Shown piece by piece: positions 37,416 to 48,162 of a stretch of DNA of 64,000 bases. The position numbers and the translations under genes are program-made. Below the pieces are notes generated by a model. It saw only the letters and a list, made by a program, of their open reading frames with translations. It was not told the origin of the DNA and did not search any database. The stretch is from Thiorhodovibrio frisius (GTDB lineage Bacteria; Pseudomonadota; Gammaproteobacteria; Chromatiales; Chromatiaceae): contig NZ_CP121471.1 of assembly GCF_033954835.1 (NCBI RefSeq), forward strand, positions 3,404,501-3,468,500, in the 5' to 3' direction. The first letter of the stretch is position 1; each line of letters starts with the position of its first letter.

Positions 37416-38462
37416 ATGAAGAAGACCCTGATTGCAGCAAGCGTTGCCGCCACCATGGCAATTTCCACCCAGGCCATGGCGGCACGCGACTACATCTATA
37501 TCGTCGGTTCCTCGACGGTTTTCCCCTTCGCGACCGTGGTCGCCGAGACCTTCGGCAAGAAGACCAACTTCAACACCCCCAAGATCGAGTCCACCGGCTC
37601 CGGCGGCGGCATGAAGCTGTTCTGCGAGGGCGTGGGAGTCGAGCATCCGGATATCACCAATGCCTCGCGCCGCATGAAGGTCTCTGAGTTCGAGAAGTGC
37701 CAGGAAAATGGCGTCGCGGACATCACCGAGGTAGTCATTGGCTATGACGGCATCGCCATTGCCAACGCCAAGAGCGCCCCTGAGTTTGATCTGACCCTGC
37801 GCGATATCTACCTGGCGCTGGCAAAGGACGTTCCGAACCCCGAGAACGAAGAAGAGCTGATCGCCAACCCTTACAAGACCTGGAAGGACGTCAACCCTGA
37901 TCTGCCCGATATCGAGATCGAAGTGCTGGGTCCGCCGCCAACGTCTGGCACCCGCGATGCCTTCGCCGAACTGGCAATGGAAGGTGGCTGCAAGACCTTC
38001 GACAGCATCAAGACGATGAAAGGGGAGGACAAGAAAAAGTACAAGGCGGTCTGCCATGGCGTGCGTGAAGACGGCGCCTATGTCGAGGCCGGCGAGAATG
38101 ACAATCTGATCGTGCAGAAGCTCGAAAAGAATCCAGACGCACTGGGCGTCTTCGGCTTCAGCTTCCTGGATCAGAACGCCGACAAGGTCAAAGGTGCCAA
38201 GATTGACGGCATCGAGCCGACCTTCGACACCATCTCCGATGGCAGCTACCCGGTCTCACGCTCGCTCTACTTCTATGTCAAGAAGGCCCATGTTGGCACC
38301 ATTCCTGGCATCGAGGAGTACGTGACCGAGTTCACCAGCGATGCCGCTTGGGGCGAGGACGGCTATCTGGCTGACAAGGGCCTGATTCCGCTGCCTGATG
38401 ACATGCGCGCCGAGATGGCCAAGAACGCCCAGAGCCTGACGCCCATGTCGAGCCCGAAATAA
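37416..38462 (+). CDS. pstS: Phosphate-binding protein PstS
   Basis: 348 residues: a signal peptide (1-22, cleavage near AMAAR), then the PstS pattern VGSSTVFPFATVVAETFG, STGSGGGMKLFCEG and PPPTSGTRDAFAELA, which bind phosphate. Periplasmic substrate-binding protein of the Pst ABC transporter encoded by the next three genes. A strong hairpin after the stop may attenuate readthrough into pstC. Confidence 0.92.
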   Translation: MKKTLIAASVAATMAISTQAMAARDYIYIVGSSTVFPFATVVAETFGKKTNFNTPKIESTGSGGGMKLFCEGVGVEHPDITNASRRMKVSEFEKCQENGVADITEVVIGYDGIAIANAKSAPEFDLTLRDIYLALAKDVPNPENEEELIANPYKTWKDVNPDLPDIEIEVLGPPPTSGTRDAFAELAMEGGCKTFDSIKTMKGEDKKKYKAVCHGVREDGAYVEAGENDNLIVQKLEKNPDALGVFGFSFLDQNADKVKGAKIDGIEPTFDTISDGSYPVSRSLYFYVKKAHVGTIPGIEEYVTEFTSDAAWGEDGYLADKGLIPLPDDMRAEMAKNAQSLTPMSSPK

Positions 38463-38490
38463 CGCCTGTTCTTGCGGACAGTGTCCCCGG

Positions 38491-38522
38491 CGCGGCCGGC
38501 GACTCCAAGGTCGCCGGCCGCG
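38491..38522 (+). terminator. 13-bp perfect hairpin between pstS and pstC
   Basis: CGCGGCCGGCGAC (38491-38503), loop TCCAAG, GTCGCCGGCCGCG (38510-38522), then TCCTCATTTTTA. It could be a partial terminator or an mRNA stabiliser giving more PstS than permease, a common arrangement in ABC operons. Confidence 0.7.
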
Positions 38523-38550
38523 TCCTCATTTTTAGCCCCACCCAACAGCC

Positions 38551-39942
38551 ATGACCCTGCCTCTGCTCCTGTTGCTGATTCTCGCCGCCATGGCACTGGC
38601 CTACCAGTTGGTGCGCAAACAGGCCATTAAGAAGGTCGGGGGCATCACCGGTATTAAACAACTCCATTCTCTGCCAGCCTACTATGGATACTATGCAGCA
38701 CTCTGGGTCGGTATACCGGCGCTGCTGATTTTGCTGCTCTGGTTTGGTTTGCAGGAGCGCATCATCACCGCACTGATGGTGGACCAGCTTCCGGCCGCAC
38801 TCACCGCCGGGCAGTCGAGTGGTCAGATCAGCCTGATCATCAACGACATCAAGAACCTGGCCACCGGGAATATTACCTCCGGCACCATCACCGAAGACAT
38901 CCAGGCTGCCGCCGATCACTACGCGCGTTTGCAGGGCATCGCCACCATGGCGCTCTGGACGCTCATCCTGGCCGCCGGGCTGGCTGGCATGTCGCTGGCC
39001 TGGCGTCGCGCCAAGCCGGATTTCCGCGCCCGCAATCGGGTCGAGAATACCGTGCTGGTGGTCATGATTGTGTTCTCGTCCATTGCCATCGTCACTACCC
39101 TTGGCATCGTGCTCTCGGTAATGTTCGAGTCGATCCTGTTTTTCCAGAAAATCCCCTGGACAGAATTCTTCTTTGGCACCGAATGGAGCCCGCAGATCGC
39201 GCTGCGCGCTGATCAGGTCGCCTCATCCGGGGCCTTTGGTGCCATTCCACTCTTTACCGGCACCCTGCTGATTTCCGCCATCGCCATGCTGGTCGCCGTG
39301 CCAATCGGCCTTTTCTCGGCCATTTACCTGTCGGAATACGCCGCCCCCGCCGTGCGCGGCCTCGCCAAGCCGCTGCTCGAAATCCTGGCTGGCATCCCGA
39401 CCGTGGTCTATGGCTTTTTCGCCGCGCTCACGGTGGCGCCCTACATTCGCGAACTGGGCGAAGGCATGGGCCTGAACGTCGCATCCGAAAGCGCCCTGGC
39501 CGCTGGATTGGTTATGGGCATCATGATCATTCCCTTTGTGTCATCGCTTTCCGATGACGTGATCAACGCCGTGCCCCAGTCGATGCGCGACGGCTCCCAC
39601 GCGCTTGGAGCGACCCAGTCCGAGACCATCCGCCGGGTGATTTTCCCTGCCGCTCTGCCGGGCATTGTCGGCGGCGTTCTGCTCGCCGTTTCCCGCGCCA
39701 TCGGTGAGACCATGATTGTGGTCATGGCCGCCGGCCTAGCCGCTAACCTGACGGCCAATCCGCTCGACAGCGTCACCACGGTCACGGTGCAGATTGTCAC
39801 CCTGCTGACCGGTGATCAGGAATTCGACAGCGCCAAAACCCTGGCCGCCTTTGCTCTAGGACTGACGCTCTTCGTGGTCACCCTGGCGCTGAATATCATT
39901 GCCCTCCATATCGTGCGCAAGTATCGCGAGCAGTATGAATAA
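38551..39942 (+). CDS. pstC: Phosphate ABC transporter permease PstC
   Basis: 463 residues, longer than E. coli PstC (319). An N-terminal pair of membrane segments and a soluble stretch (about 1-160) precede the permease domain (about 165-463), whose EAA-like loop is MRDGSHALGATQSETIRRVIFPAALPG. Its stop overlaps the pstA start by 8 nt (ATGAATAA), indicating coupled translation. The start ATG at 38551 lacks a strong ribosome-binding site. Confidence 0.9.
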   Translation: MTLPLLLLLILAAMALAYQLVRKQAIKKVGGITGIKQLHSLPAYYGYYAALWVGIPALLILLLWFGLQERIITALMVDQLPAALTAGQSSGQISLIINDIKNLATGNITSGTITEDIQAAADHYARLQGIATMALWTLILAAGLAGMSLAWRRAKPDFRARNRVENTVLVVMIVFSSIAIVTTLGIVLSVMFESILFFQKIPWTEFFFGTEWSPQIALRADQVASSGAFGAIPLFTGTLLISAIAMLVAVPIGLFSAIYLSEYAAPAVRGLAKPLLEILAGIPTVVYGFFAALTVAPYIRELGEGMGLNVASESALAAGLVMGIMIIPFVSSLSDDVINAVPQSMRDGSHALGATQSETIRRVIFPAALPGIVGGVLLAVSRAIGETMIVVMAAGLAANLTANPLDSVTTVTVQIVTLLTGDQEFDSAKTLAAFALGLTLFVVTLALNIIALHIVRKYREQYE

Positions 39943-41782
39943 GCTATCATCAAACCCTGAGTCCGAGCCAAACGCAGTAAAGGACGGCGCCCGCCGGACA
40001 ATCGACATCGTCAACGCCAGCCTCAAGCGGCGCCATGCCGCCGAGCAACGCTTTCGTCTCCTGGGCGCCACAGCCGTAGCTCTCGGCTTGCTGTTCGTCG
40101 CCATCCTGTTCATCAGCATCATCGGCAATGGCTACACGGCCTTCCAGCAGACCTACGTGGAACTGCCGGTATATTTCGACCCCGAGTTGATCGACCCCGA
40201 GGGACGCATTCGCGCCGGTGATTTGTCCCAGGAAGACATTCACAAGGCGATGATCCGGGTCAATTTCCTCAAAATCGCTCGGACTGCGCTGACAGACACC
40301 TTCCCCGAGGTGAAGGGCCGCTCGGACAAGCGCAAACTCTATAGCCTGCTCAGCCCCGGCGCGCCACTGCAGTTGCGGGAGATGGTCGCTCGCCACCCAG
40401 AGTGGATTGGCGAGCGTCGCGAGGTCTGGCTTGTTGCCAACGATGATATAGACATGTTCATGAAAGGCCGCTCAACCCCGATTAAGCGGTTTAACAGCGC
40501 CGGTCGCGCGACCATCGCCACCGACGCACAGGCTGATGCGCTGCAAATCACTTCCAGCGGACCCGACTTCAGCATCGTGCTGGACTCACTGCACCGCCAA
40601 CTACTCGACAAAGGCGCCAAAACCGAACGACTCATCGCTCGCCTGGAACAATCCCTGGCCGACACCGAGAAAAGGCGCTCCACGCTTGAGGCCCGCCAGG
40701 CCGATAGCGAAAAGGCTGACCAGCGCATCGCCAAACTCAGCCGCGATCTAAGCGACGCGCGCGCGCAGCTCGAACGGCTTCAGGCACGCACCGCCACCCC
40801 TGCCGATGGCGAGACGCTCGACGCCGAGATGCCCAGCTATCTGGTCGCCATTAATGGCGGGCTGGTGAAGGTCGAATCCATTAGCGACCGCGAAGTGACC
40901 GGCAAGATTCTGCGCCCCTTGACCAGCGAAGCGCCTGCCCCGCCCGGCACCTGGGAGCTGCTCGAACTCACCAACCCGCAAGGTGCGCGCCGGTTGAAAG
41001 ATCAGGAAATCGCCTGGGCGCTGTCGCTGAAAGATGCCGGCGCGCTGAAAAAGCGCTTCAACAGCCTGTTCTTCACCCAGGGCTCCTCGCGCGAACCCGA
41101 ACTGGCCGGCATTGGCGGCGCCTTTATGGGCTCGCTCTTCACCCTGACGCTGACCCTGCTGTTCTCCTTCCCCATCGCCGTCGGCACCGCGATTTATCTG
41201 GAAGAATTCGCGCCCAAGAACCGCTGGACCGATCTAATCGAAATCAACATCAACAATCTGGCAGCGGTACCGTCCATTGTTTTTGGTCTGCTTGGGCTGG
41301 CGGTGTTCATCAATTTCTTCGGCGTGCCGCGCTCCACCCCGCTGGTCGCCGCCATGGTGCTGACGCTCATGACCCTGCCGACCATTATCATCGCCAGCCG
41401 CGCGGCGCTGAAATCCGTGCCGCCGTCCATCCGCGAAGCCGCCCTGGGCGTGGGTGCCTCGCCGCTACAAACACAGTTCCATCATGTGCTGCCACTGGCC
41501 ATGCCTGGCATGCTGACCGGCACCATCATCGGTATGGCTCAGGCATTGGGCGAGACCGCCCCGCTGCTGATGATTGGCATGATCGCCTTCATCGTCGACA
41601 TTCCTGGCGGCTTCACCGACCCCTCCACGGTGCTGCCGGTGCAGATTTTTCTCTGGGCCGACAGCCCCGAGCGCGGCTTTGTCGAGCGCACCTCGGCGGC
41701 TATCATGGTGCTCTTGGCCTTTTTGATTATGATGAATCTGCTCGCTGTACTGCTACGCCGTCGCTTCGAGCGGCGTTGGTAA
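39935..41782 (+). CDS. pstA: Phosphate ABC transporter permease PstA (long form)
   Basis: 615 residues, about twice E. coli PstA. One membrane segment (about 40-62) is followed by a large periplasmic region (about 65-400) with a heptad coiled coil (about 230-290), then the permease domain with its EAA loop [20 protein letters not shown] (about 500-520). It overlaps pstC by 8 nt. Start ATG 39935 chosen over a longer frame because of the coupling. Confidence 0.9.
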   Translation: MNKLSSNPESEPNAVKDGARRTIDIVNASLKRRHAAEQRFRLLGATAVALGLLFVAILFISIIGNGYTAFQQTYVELPVYFDPELIDPEGRIRAGDLSQEDIHKAMIRVNFLKIARTALTDTFPEVKGRSDKRKLYSLLSPGAPLQLREMVARHPEWIGERREVWLVANDDIDMFMKGRSTPIKRFNSAGRATIATDAQADALQITSSGPDFSIVLDSLHRQLLDKGAKTERLIARLEQSLADTEKRRSTLEARQADSEKADQRIAKLSRDLSDARAQLERLQARTATPADGETLDAEMPSYLVAINGGLVKVESISDREVTGKILRPLTSEAPAPPGTWELLELTNPQGARRLKDQEIAWALSLKDAGALKKRFNSLFFTQGSSREPELAGIGGAFMGSLFTLTLTLLFSFPIAVGTAIYLEEFAPKNRWTDLIEININNLAAVPSIVFGLLGLAVFINFFGVPRSTPLVAAMVLTLMTLPTIIIASRAALKSVPPSIREAALGVGASPLQTQFHHVLPLAMPGMLTGTIIGMAQALGETAPLLMIGMIAFIVDIPGGFTDPSTVLPVQIFLWADSPERGFVERTSAAIMVLLAFLIMMNLLAVLLRRRFERRW

Positions 41783-41952
41783 TAGCCTCGAGAATCAAAA
41801 ACATGACTGATGGCAATACCGCGACTAAGGGCAAACATCAACAAACTGAGCCCACTTGGCAATCCGCAAAGCAAACAACCGCAATAATGAGCGACACTGA
41901 TGCAACTCTACCGCCAGGCGGCGCCCCACCAAAGACACCGAGAGACGAGGCG

Positions 41953-42831
41953 ATGAACACAATCTCTACCGCGATCCTGCCAAGCCAAATATCCGCTGCA
42001 AACGACGCGCGAACAAAGGTCATGGATTCGAGCGAGCGAGATTTCGCTGGCACCCTCGGCGATATCAGCTGCCCCAGCCCACGCATGCAATGCCGCGGTG
42101 TCGATGTCTGGTATGCCGACAAACAGGCCATTAACAATGTCAGCCTCGACATCGGCCGCAACGAAGTCGTCGCCATGATTGGCCCCTCGGGCTGCGGCAA
42201 GTCCACCTTCCTGCGCTGTCTCAATCGCATGAATGACAGCATCCCCATTGCCCGGGTGACGGGTTCGATCACAATCGACGGGCAGGAAATCCTCGCCAAG
42301 CACATCGATGTGGTCCCGCTGCGCGCGAGAGTGGGCATGGTGTTTCAAAAGCCCAACCCCTTCCCCAAGTCGATCTACGAGAATATTGCCTATGGGCCGC
42401 GCATTCACGGCCTCACCAGCTCTCGCGCCGAACTCGACGAACTTGTTGAGACCAGCCTACGCAAGGCCGGTCTGTGGGAGGAAGTCAAGGATCGCCTCGA
42501 CCAACCCGGCACGGGGCTCTCAGGTGGTCAGCAACAGCGCCTGTGCATCGCTCGCACCATCGCCGTCTCGCCCGAAGTCATACTGATGGACGAACCCTGC
42601 TCGGCACTCGATCCCATTGCCACCGCGAAGGTCGAGGAACTGATCGACGAACTGCGCGCCAATTACAGCATCGCCATCGTCACCCACTCCATGCAGCAGG
42701 CCGCGCGCGTCTCCCAGCGCACGGCGTACTTTCATCTCGGCGATCTAATCGAAGTCGGCACCACCGAGCAGATATTCAACCAGCCCCAGCACCGACTGAC
42801 AGAGGACTACATCACCGGCCGCTTTGGTTAG
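41953..42831 (+). CDS. pstB: Phosphate ABC transporter ATPase PstB
   Basis: 292 residues from ATG 41953, preceded by GAGG; in-frame starts at 41776 and 41803 would add up to 59 residues of low-complexity sequence, and ATG 42022 would shorten it. Walker [10 protein letters not shown], signature LSGGQQQRL and Walker [13 protein letters not shown] are intact. It powers phosphate import with PstC and PstA. No phoU follows. Confidence 0.9.
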   Translation: MNTISTAILPSQISAANDARTKVMDSSERDFAGTLGDISCPSPRMQCRGVDVWYADKQAINNVSLDIGRNEVVAMIGPSGCGKSTFLRCLNRMNDSIPIARVTGSITIDGQEILAKHIDVVPLRARVGMVFQKPNPFPKSIYENIAYGPRIHGLTSSRAELDELVETSLRKAGLWEEVKDRLDQPGTGLSGGQQQRLCIARTIAVSPEVILMDEPCSALDPIATAKVEELIDELRANYSIAIVTHSMQQAARVSQRTAYFHLGDLIEVGTTEQIFNQPQHRLTEDYITGRFG

Positions 42832-42916
42832 AGGCTTTCCCGACCCGCTTATGGGCAAGGGCGTCTGGGAATAAGGGCGACTGGACAAGTGACAGCGTTG
42901 CACGGATCATTCCCCC

Positions 42917-43351
42917 ATGACTGTGCCGCCCAAACCCCAAGTTGCTAGCTCCCTGTTGTCACGACGAATAGGCATTGCTGGTGCCCTGCTTGCCGGACTT
43001 GCCGTTGGGCTTGGCGCCTTTGGTGCCCATGGACTCAAGGGTCAGGTATCGCCCGAACATCTGGCCGTGTGGAACACCGCAAGCGACTACCTTGCCTGGC
43101 ATGGCGTCGCGCTGCTTGCGCTCGCCGCCCTCTTCCGCAGCCACGCTGGCCTGGCTCTGGCGCCTTTTGCCCGCATCGCAGCCTATCTGCTGCTCGCCGG
43201 CATCCTTGTTTTCAGCGGCAGTCTCTTCCTCCTGGTGCTGACCGGTGTGGGTCTTTGGGGTGCCGTCACGCCCCTTGGGGGTAGCGCGCTGGTCCTCGGT
43301 TGGCTGGGCCTCGCTGTTGCAATTTGGCGCTGTGGAGTCCACCAGAACTGA
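42917..43351 (+). CDS. DUF423 membrane protein
   Basis: 144 residues with four hydrophobic segments. The opening GALLAGLAVGLGAFGAHGLKG and the closing GGSALVLGWLGLAVAI match the DUF423/YgdD family of small inner-membrane proteins, function unknown. It lies 10 bp before rsmE on the same strand. Confidence 0.8.
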   Translation: MTVPPKPQVASSLLSRRIGIAGALLAGLAVGLGAFGAHGLKGQVSPEHLAVWNTASDYLAWHGVALLALAALFRSHAGLALAPFARIAAYLLLAGILVFSGSLFLLVLTGVGLWGAVTPLGGSALVLGWLGLAVAIWRCGVHQN

Positions 43352-43361
43352 GCCTAGGCCA

Positions 43362-44132
43362 ATGTCAGAAGAGCGTCTCCCCCGGGTTTACACAAACCAG
43401 CCCTTGGCAGCCAACACCGAGATCGAACTCCAGCCAAGCGCGACCAAGCACCTGCAACAGGTCTTGCGCCTGCGCCGCGGCGATCATTTCATCGTGTTTG
43501 ACGGACATGGCCACGACTTTGCGGCGGAGATCAAAGACCTGCGCGGCACCAACCTAATCGCCTGCGTCGGCGCCGCCGGACCGCCCGAGCCGGCACCGGC
43601 GCTGCGGATTCATCTCGGCATCGGCGTCTCCAAGGGGGAGCGGATGGAGTTTGCCATTCAAAAAGCGGTCGAGGTTGGCGTGACCGAGCTCACCCCACTC
43701 TGGACTGGCCGCAGCGTTGTCAAGCTGGATGGCGAGCGGCTGGCGCGCAAAATCACGCGCTGGCAAGGCATCATCATCTCCGCCTGCGAGCAGAGCGGGC
43801 GCCGCGTCCTGCCGCGACTGCATCAGCCAGTTAAGCTCGCCGACTGGCTCGCGCACGACCACCCCTGCGGTGTGTTGCTGGATCACCGGGCCGAGGCGAC
43901 ACTGCATCAACTACCGCCCCCCGTGCCCAACCAGACCGGCAATCAGATCACACTGGCCATCGGCCCCGAGGGCGGGCTGTCACCAGAGGAACGAGCAACA
44001 GCCATGGCAAAGCGTTTTACTCCCGTGCGACTCGGCCCGCGCATCCTGCGCACAGAAACCGCACCGCTTGCCGCCATTGCCGCTATACAAACTCTCTGGG
44101 GTGATTTTCGCGACATCCCAGACACCGAATGA
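43362..44132 (+). CDS. rsmE: 16S rRNA (uracil-1498-N3)-methyltransferase RsmE
   Basis: 256 residues: an N-terminal PUA-like part (ATKHLQQVLRLRRGDHFIVFDG) and a SPOUT methyltransferase domain with the knot segments IGPEGGLSPEE and LGPRILRTETAPLAAI. It methylates U1498 of 16S rRNA. ATG 43362 chosen since the family begins at the residues after it; the frame upstream overlaps DUF423. Confidence 0.92.
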   Translation: MSEERLPRVYTNQPLAANTEIELQPSATKHLQQVLRLRRGDHFIVFDGHGHDFAAEIKDLRGTNLIACVGAAGPPEPAPALRIHLGIGVSKGERMEFAIQKAVEVGVTELTPLWTGRSVVKLDGERLARKITRWQGIIISACEQSGRRVLPRLHQPVKLADWLAHDHPCGVLLDHRAEATLHQLPPPVPNQTGNQITLAIGPEGGLSPEERATAMAKRFTPVRLGPRILRTETAPLAAIAAIQTLWGDFRDIPDTE

Positions 44133-44187
44133 TGCGGTCACAGCCAACCCGGTGGCTGAACACCCAAGCAATGACCGCTAGCGCGCG

Positions 44188-44991
44188 TCATTGCATCTTT
44201 GGTCCAAATGCCTGGATCTTATGTCGGCTACCTGGGGTTCTTGCCCATGACAAGCTGATAGACACATGCGCCCCTTCAGCAGAATCTTTTCTGACCTTGA
44301 CCGGCTCAGGCTTGCCTAGAAACTTCGGCTCGCGCCCGCTGAGCACATCCCAGATCGCCATTGCCCGCGCGCCAATCTCACGCAGTCGCACCCTGCCCCC
44401 CGCCGCGCCGCCAGGGTCTTCAGCCGCGTAACCATAAGCTTGGATGCCACGCGCGCGCGCAATAAAAATCCCCCGCTCGACGTGATAGCCCTGGCTGACA
44501 ATCAGAAATTGCTCCAGCCCGAAAACCCGGTTTGCCCGCACCACCGAGTCCAACGTGCGGAAACCGGCATAATCCAGAGTAATGAACGCATCCGGCACAC
44601 CGAGCTTAATGAGATCCCGGCGCATGGCTTCGGGCTCGTTGTAATAGCGCGAGCCATTGTCGCCACTGACCAAAATCCCCTGCACCCGGCCCTGATGAAA
44701 AAGCGCAGCAGCGGCCTCGAGCCGCGCGCGGTAGAATTGATTCGGATGCCCGCCAAGGGTGCGACGCGCCGTGCCAAGAACCACCGCCACCGGCATCGGC
44801 TCAACCTTCGCCAGATCGCGCTCAATCCAGGGCGCTGCGCGCCAGGAAATCCACAGATCACCAAGCAGCACCACGGCGATCAGCCCCGCAGAAAGCCCGA
44901 CAACACCCAGACCAAGCCAACGCCAAAGGCGACGGCGGCGGGATGGAATCGGACAATCAGCCGATGCTGTTGCAGAAGTTTGCTGATCCAT
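44188..44991 (-). CDS. SanA/YdcF-like DUF218 membrane protein
   Basis: 267 residues: a membrane segment (about 24-46) and a DUF218 domain with VAVVLGTARRTLGGHPNQFYRARLEAA, SGDNGSRYYNEPEAM and VSQGYHVERGIFIARARGI, matching SanA. SanA affects envelope permeability in enterobacteria; the biochemical role is unknown. Convergent with rsmE, leaving a 55-bp gap. Confidence 0.8.
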   Translation of the reverse strand: MDQQTSATASADCPIPSRRRRLWRWLGLGVVGLSAGLIAVVLLGDLWISWRAAPWIERDLAKVEPMPVAVVLGTARRTLGGHPNQFYRARLEAAAALFHQGRVQGILVSGDNGSRYYNEPEAMRRDLIKLGVPDAFITLDYAGFRTLDSVVRANRVFGLEQFLIVSQGYHVERGIFIARARGIQAYGYAAEDPGGAAGGRVRLREIGARAMAIWDVLSGREPKFLGKPEPVKVRKDSAEGAHVSISLSWARTPGSRHKIQAFGPKMQ

Positions 44992-45160
44992 TCAGACTCC
45001 AGAGCAGCTGCCGTCAATCTTCATCTTTGCGGACACTCACCAACCCCATCAAGCACCTAGCCCAGCGTTTCCCCAGCGACACCTTGACCTGACCGTGAAA
45101 ACAGCAGCCTTCTCCTTCGGGATGGTACCGCACGATAAACCTTCGCCTCATTGCCTTGCC

Positions 45161-47017
45161 ATGACCACAACAGGCACTCTCCGCTACCGTGTCGCCAGCC
45201 AGAATCCGCGCGCTCATCTGTTCGACTTGAGGCTGTCCATTCCGGAAGAACCATCCTCTTTGACACCCGCAGACGAAAACAACGCACCGGCACGCGCACT
45301 GACACTCAGCCTGCCAGCCTGGATTCCCGGCAGCTATATGATCCGCGATTTTGCGCGGCATCTCATCAAAGTGCACGCGCAAGATGCAACCGGGCCCATC
45401 CGGGTTGAGAAACGCGACAAACAAACCTGGCACCTGCCAGCGACTCGCGGCACAGTCACCCTAAGCTATCAGGTTCATGCCGGCGAGTTGAGCGTGCGCG
45501 CAGCTCATCTTGACCACACCCATGGCTATTTCAATGGGGTCTGCTTGTTTCTGCAAGTAGAGGGCTGCGAAGACTGGCCCTGTGAACTCGACATCGAACG
45601 ACCAAAGGACCCCTGCGCCGCCGACTGGCGCCTGGCCACCAGCCTGACCAGCGCCGGGGCATCTGCCTGGGGCTTCGGCCACTACCGCGCCGACAACTAT
45701 GCCGAACTCATCGACCATCCGGTCGAAATGGGCCGCTTCGCACTGGTGGAATTCAGCGTGCGCGGCATCCCGCACGCCATGGCTATCAGCGGTCATCAGC
45801 GCGCCGATCTCGAGCGCCTGAGCCGGGATCTGAGCAAAACCTGCGAGCAGCAAGCCGCGCTTTTTTCCGAATTGCCCATCGAACGCTATCTGTTCCTGAC
45901 GCAAGTCGTAGGCAATGGCTATGGTGGGCTCGAGCATCGCGCCTCATCGAGCCTGATCTGCAACCGTGACGACTTGCCCAGACAGGGCGACAGCGACACC
46001 TCCGAAGGCTATCGCCGTTTTCTTGGCCTGTGCAGCCATGAGTATTTTCACCTATGGAACGTCAAGCGCATCCGCCCACAGGTTTTTGCCGAACAGGGCC
46101 TTATGCGCGAAGTCCACACCCGCCTGCTGTGGTTCTTTGAAGGCGTCACCTCCTATTACGACGACCTGGCCCTGGTGCGCGCCGGACTGATCAGCCCCAA
46201 GGATTATCTCGGCCTGCTCGCCAATAGCATCAGCCGCGTGCGCCGCGACCCCGGACGCCTGCGCCAGACGCTGGCCGAGTCGAGCTTTGACGCCTGGACC
46301 AAGTTCTATCAACAGGACGCCAACGCCCCCAATGCCATCGTCAGCTACTACACCAAGGGCGCGCTCATTGCCCTGGCGCTGGATCTGACCATTCGCCACC
46401 GCAGCCATGGGCATCATAGTCTTGACGATGTCATGCAGGCCCTGTGGCAGCGTTATGGTCGCAACGACATCGGCGTGCCCGAACAGGCACCTGAGCAACT
46501 GGCTGCGGAAGTCACAGGCATCGACCTCACCACCTTCTTCGCCCAGGCGCTTGATGACACCGCGGACATCGACCTGACACCCCTGTTTGCGTCCCTTGGC
46601 ATCACCATGCACCTGCGCCCCGCCAAGGATGACAAAGACCTCGGCGGTGCCCCCGATCAGCCCACAGCAATTGAGCCACAACCCTCCATTGGCGCGCGCA
46701 CCCAGGCGCAGGGCGCGGAACTCAAGCTTGCCGCTGTCATCAACGACCGCCCGGCCGAGCGGGCCGGCCTGGCACCCGGCGATATTCTGGTTGCCATCGA
46801 CGGGCTGCGCGTCGATGGCAACAATTTCAACACCCTGCTAGCCCGCTGCCCGATTGGTAAACTGGTGGCGTTCCACGCCTTCCGCCGCGATGAACTCCAT
46901 CGCTTTGAACTCATCCCCGAGCCCGCCCCGGCGGACATCTGCGAGCTGATCCTGATGGAGCAACCCCCAGCAGCAGCTCTGAAGGCTCGCGCTGCCTGGC
47001 TGCACACTCAGCCGTAA
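45161..47017 (+). CDS. M61-family peptidase with PDZ domain
   Basis: 618 residues. Zinc motif HEYFH (293-297) with the extended HLWNVKRIRP, preceded by a beta-rich N-terminal domain and followed by a C-terminal PDZ domain (about 520-590; AERAGLAPGDILVAIDGLRV). M61 glycyl aminopeptidase-like enzymes are typically cytosolic or periplasmic; no clear signal peptide here. Start at ATG 45161; an in-frame extension upstream lacks family similarity. Confidence 0.85.
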   Translation: MTTTGTLRYRVASQNPRAHLFDLRLSIPEEPSSLTPADENNAPARALTLSLPAWIPGSYMIRDFARHLIKVHAQDATGPIRVEKRDKQTWHLPATRGTVTLSYQVHAGELSVRAAHLDHTHGYFNGVCLFLQVEGCEDWPCELDIERPKDPCAADWRLATSLTSAGASAWGFGHYRADNYAELIDHPVEMGRFALVEFSVRGIPHAMAISGHQRADLERLSRDLSKTCEQQAALFSELPIERYLFLTQVVGNGYGGLEHRASSSLICNRDDLPRQGDSDTSEGYRRFLGLCSHEYFHLWNVKRIRPQVFAEQGLMREVHTRLLWFFEGVTSYYDDLALVRAGLISPKDYLGLLANSISRVRRDPGRLRQTLAESSFDAWTKFYQQDANAPNAIVSYYTKGALIALALDLTIRHRSHGHHSLDDVMQALWQRYGRNDIGVPEQAPEQLAAEVTGIDLTTFFAQALDDTADIDLTPLFASLGITMHLRPAKDDKDLGGAPDQPTAIEPQPSIGARTQAQGAELKLAAVINDRPAERAGLAPGDILVAIDGLRVDGNNFNTLLARCPIGKLVAFHAFRRDELHRFELIPEPAPADICELILMEQPPAAALKARAAWLHTQP

Positions 47018-47047
47018 AGCGATTCCCGCCACTAACACCGCCACATC

Positions 47048-48067
47048 ATGGAAACCGAAGCGCAGCTGATCCGCCTGCTCGCCGATGGCAAACGCCACTC
47101 CGGCGCCGCCCTGGCCGCGCAACTCGGCATCAGCCGGGCCGCAGTCTGGAAAGCCGTTCAGCGGGCCCGCGAGCGACTCGACATTGAGATTCTGGCTGAA
47201 CAAGGCCAGGGCTACCAACTGAAGGCACCGCTCGAACTGCTGGACGCCCAAGAGATTGAAAGCCGACTCCCCCCAGCCGCCAAAGAACGCATTGGGCCAA
47301 TCCAGTGTTTCGCGCAGATTGACTCCACCAACACCTGGCTGCTCGAACAAAGCACCCAAGGCGCCACCAGCGGAACCTGCGTGCTGGCAGAGCGCCAAAC
47401 CGCCGGACGCGGCCGCCGAGGACGCGCCTGGTGCTCACCCTTTGGCGCCAATCTCTACCTGTCCATTCTGTGGTACTTCGACGCGGGACCAGCCACCCTG
47501 GGCGCTCTGAGTCTCGCCGCTGGTGCCGCCGTCGCCCAAGCACTCGAGTCCCTTGGCATTACCGGAATCCAGCTCAAATGGCCCAACGACATCCACTGGC
47601 AGCAACGCAAACTCGGCGGACTGCTCATTGAAATCGCCGGAGAAACCCAAGGCCCCAGCCGCGCAGTCATCGGTCTGGGTCTCAACCTGCAAATGCCCGA
47701 GACCGCAGCCAAGACAATCGATCAGCCCTGGGTGGACCTGCGCGAGATTTGCCAGAACCCTATCCCCCAAGATCAAATCCCCCAGCAGCATTCCGCAACC
47801 CGCAACACCATAGCCGCCTGCTGCATCGATCAGCTCAGCGCCATGCTCGCCTCCTTTCCAGAGCAGGGCCCCGCGCCCTTCCTTAGTGCCTGGCGCCGTT
47901 TCGACGCCTATCGCGACCAACGGGCGAGCTTGCACTGGAGTCAACACTGCCTCCAAGGCACCTATCGCGGCATCGACGATCAGGGCGCCCTGCTACTGCA
48001 AATCGGCCAGGAAACGCGCCACTTCGCCGCTGGCGAACTAAGCCTGCGCCCAGGCCAGCCCAGCTAA
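47048..48067 (+). CDS. birA: Biotin-[acetyl-CoA-carboxylase] ligase / biotin operon repressor BirA
   Basis: 339 residues: an N-terminal winged helix (GAALAAQLGISRAAVWKAVQR) and the ligase domain with ERQTAGRGRRGRAW, the biotin-AMP loop, and KWPNDIHW. It attaches biotin to its carrier protein and probably represses biotin genes. It lies 95 bp upstream of coaX, a conserved order in many Gammaproteobacteria. Confidence 0.93.
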   Translation: METEAQLIRLLADGKRHSGAALAAQLGISRAAVWKAVQRARERLDIEILAEQGQGYQLKAPLELLDAQEIESRLPPAAKERIGPIQCFAQIDSTNTWLLEQSTQGATSGTCVLAERQTAGRGRRGRAWCSPFGANLYLSILWYFDAGPATLGALSLAAGAAVAQALESLGITGIQLKWPNDIHWQQRKLGGLLIEIAGETQGPSRAVIGLGLNLQMPETAAKTIDQPWVDLREICQNPIPQDQIPQQHSATRNTIAACCIDQLSAMLASFPEQGPAPFLSAWRRFDAYRDQRASLHWSQHCLQGTYRGIDDQGALLLQIGQETRHFAAGELSLRPGQPS

Positions 48068-48162
48068 GCTCATGGCACAGCGCCACCGCGATGGGTGAAT
48101 CTGCTGTTGCACAAAAACCAGTTTCAAACCGCCTCAAAATCCGCCACCGGCTCAATCCAAAC

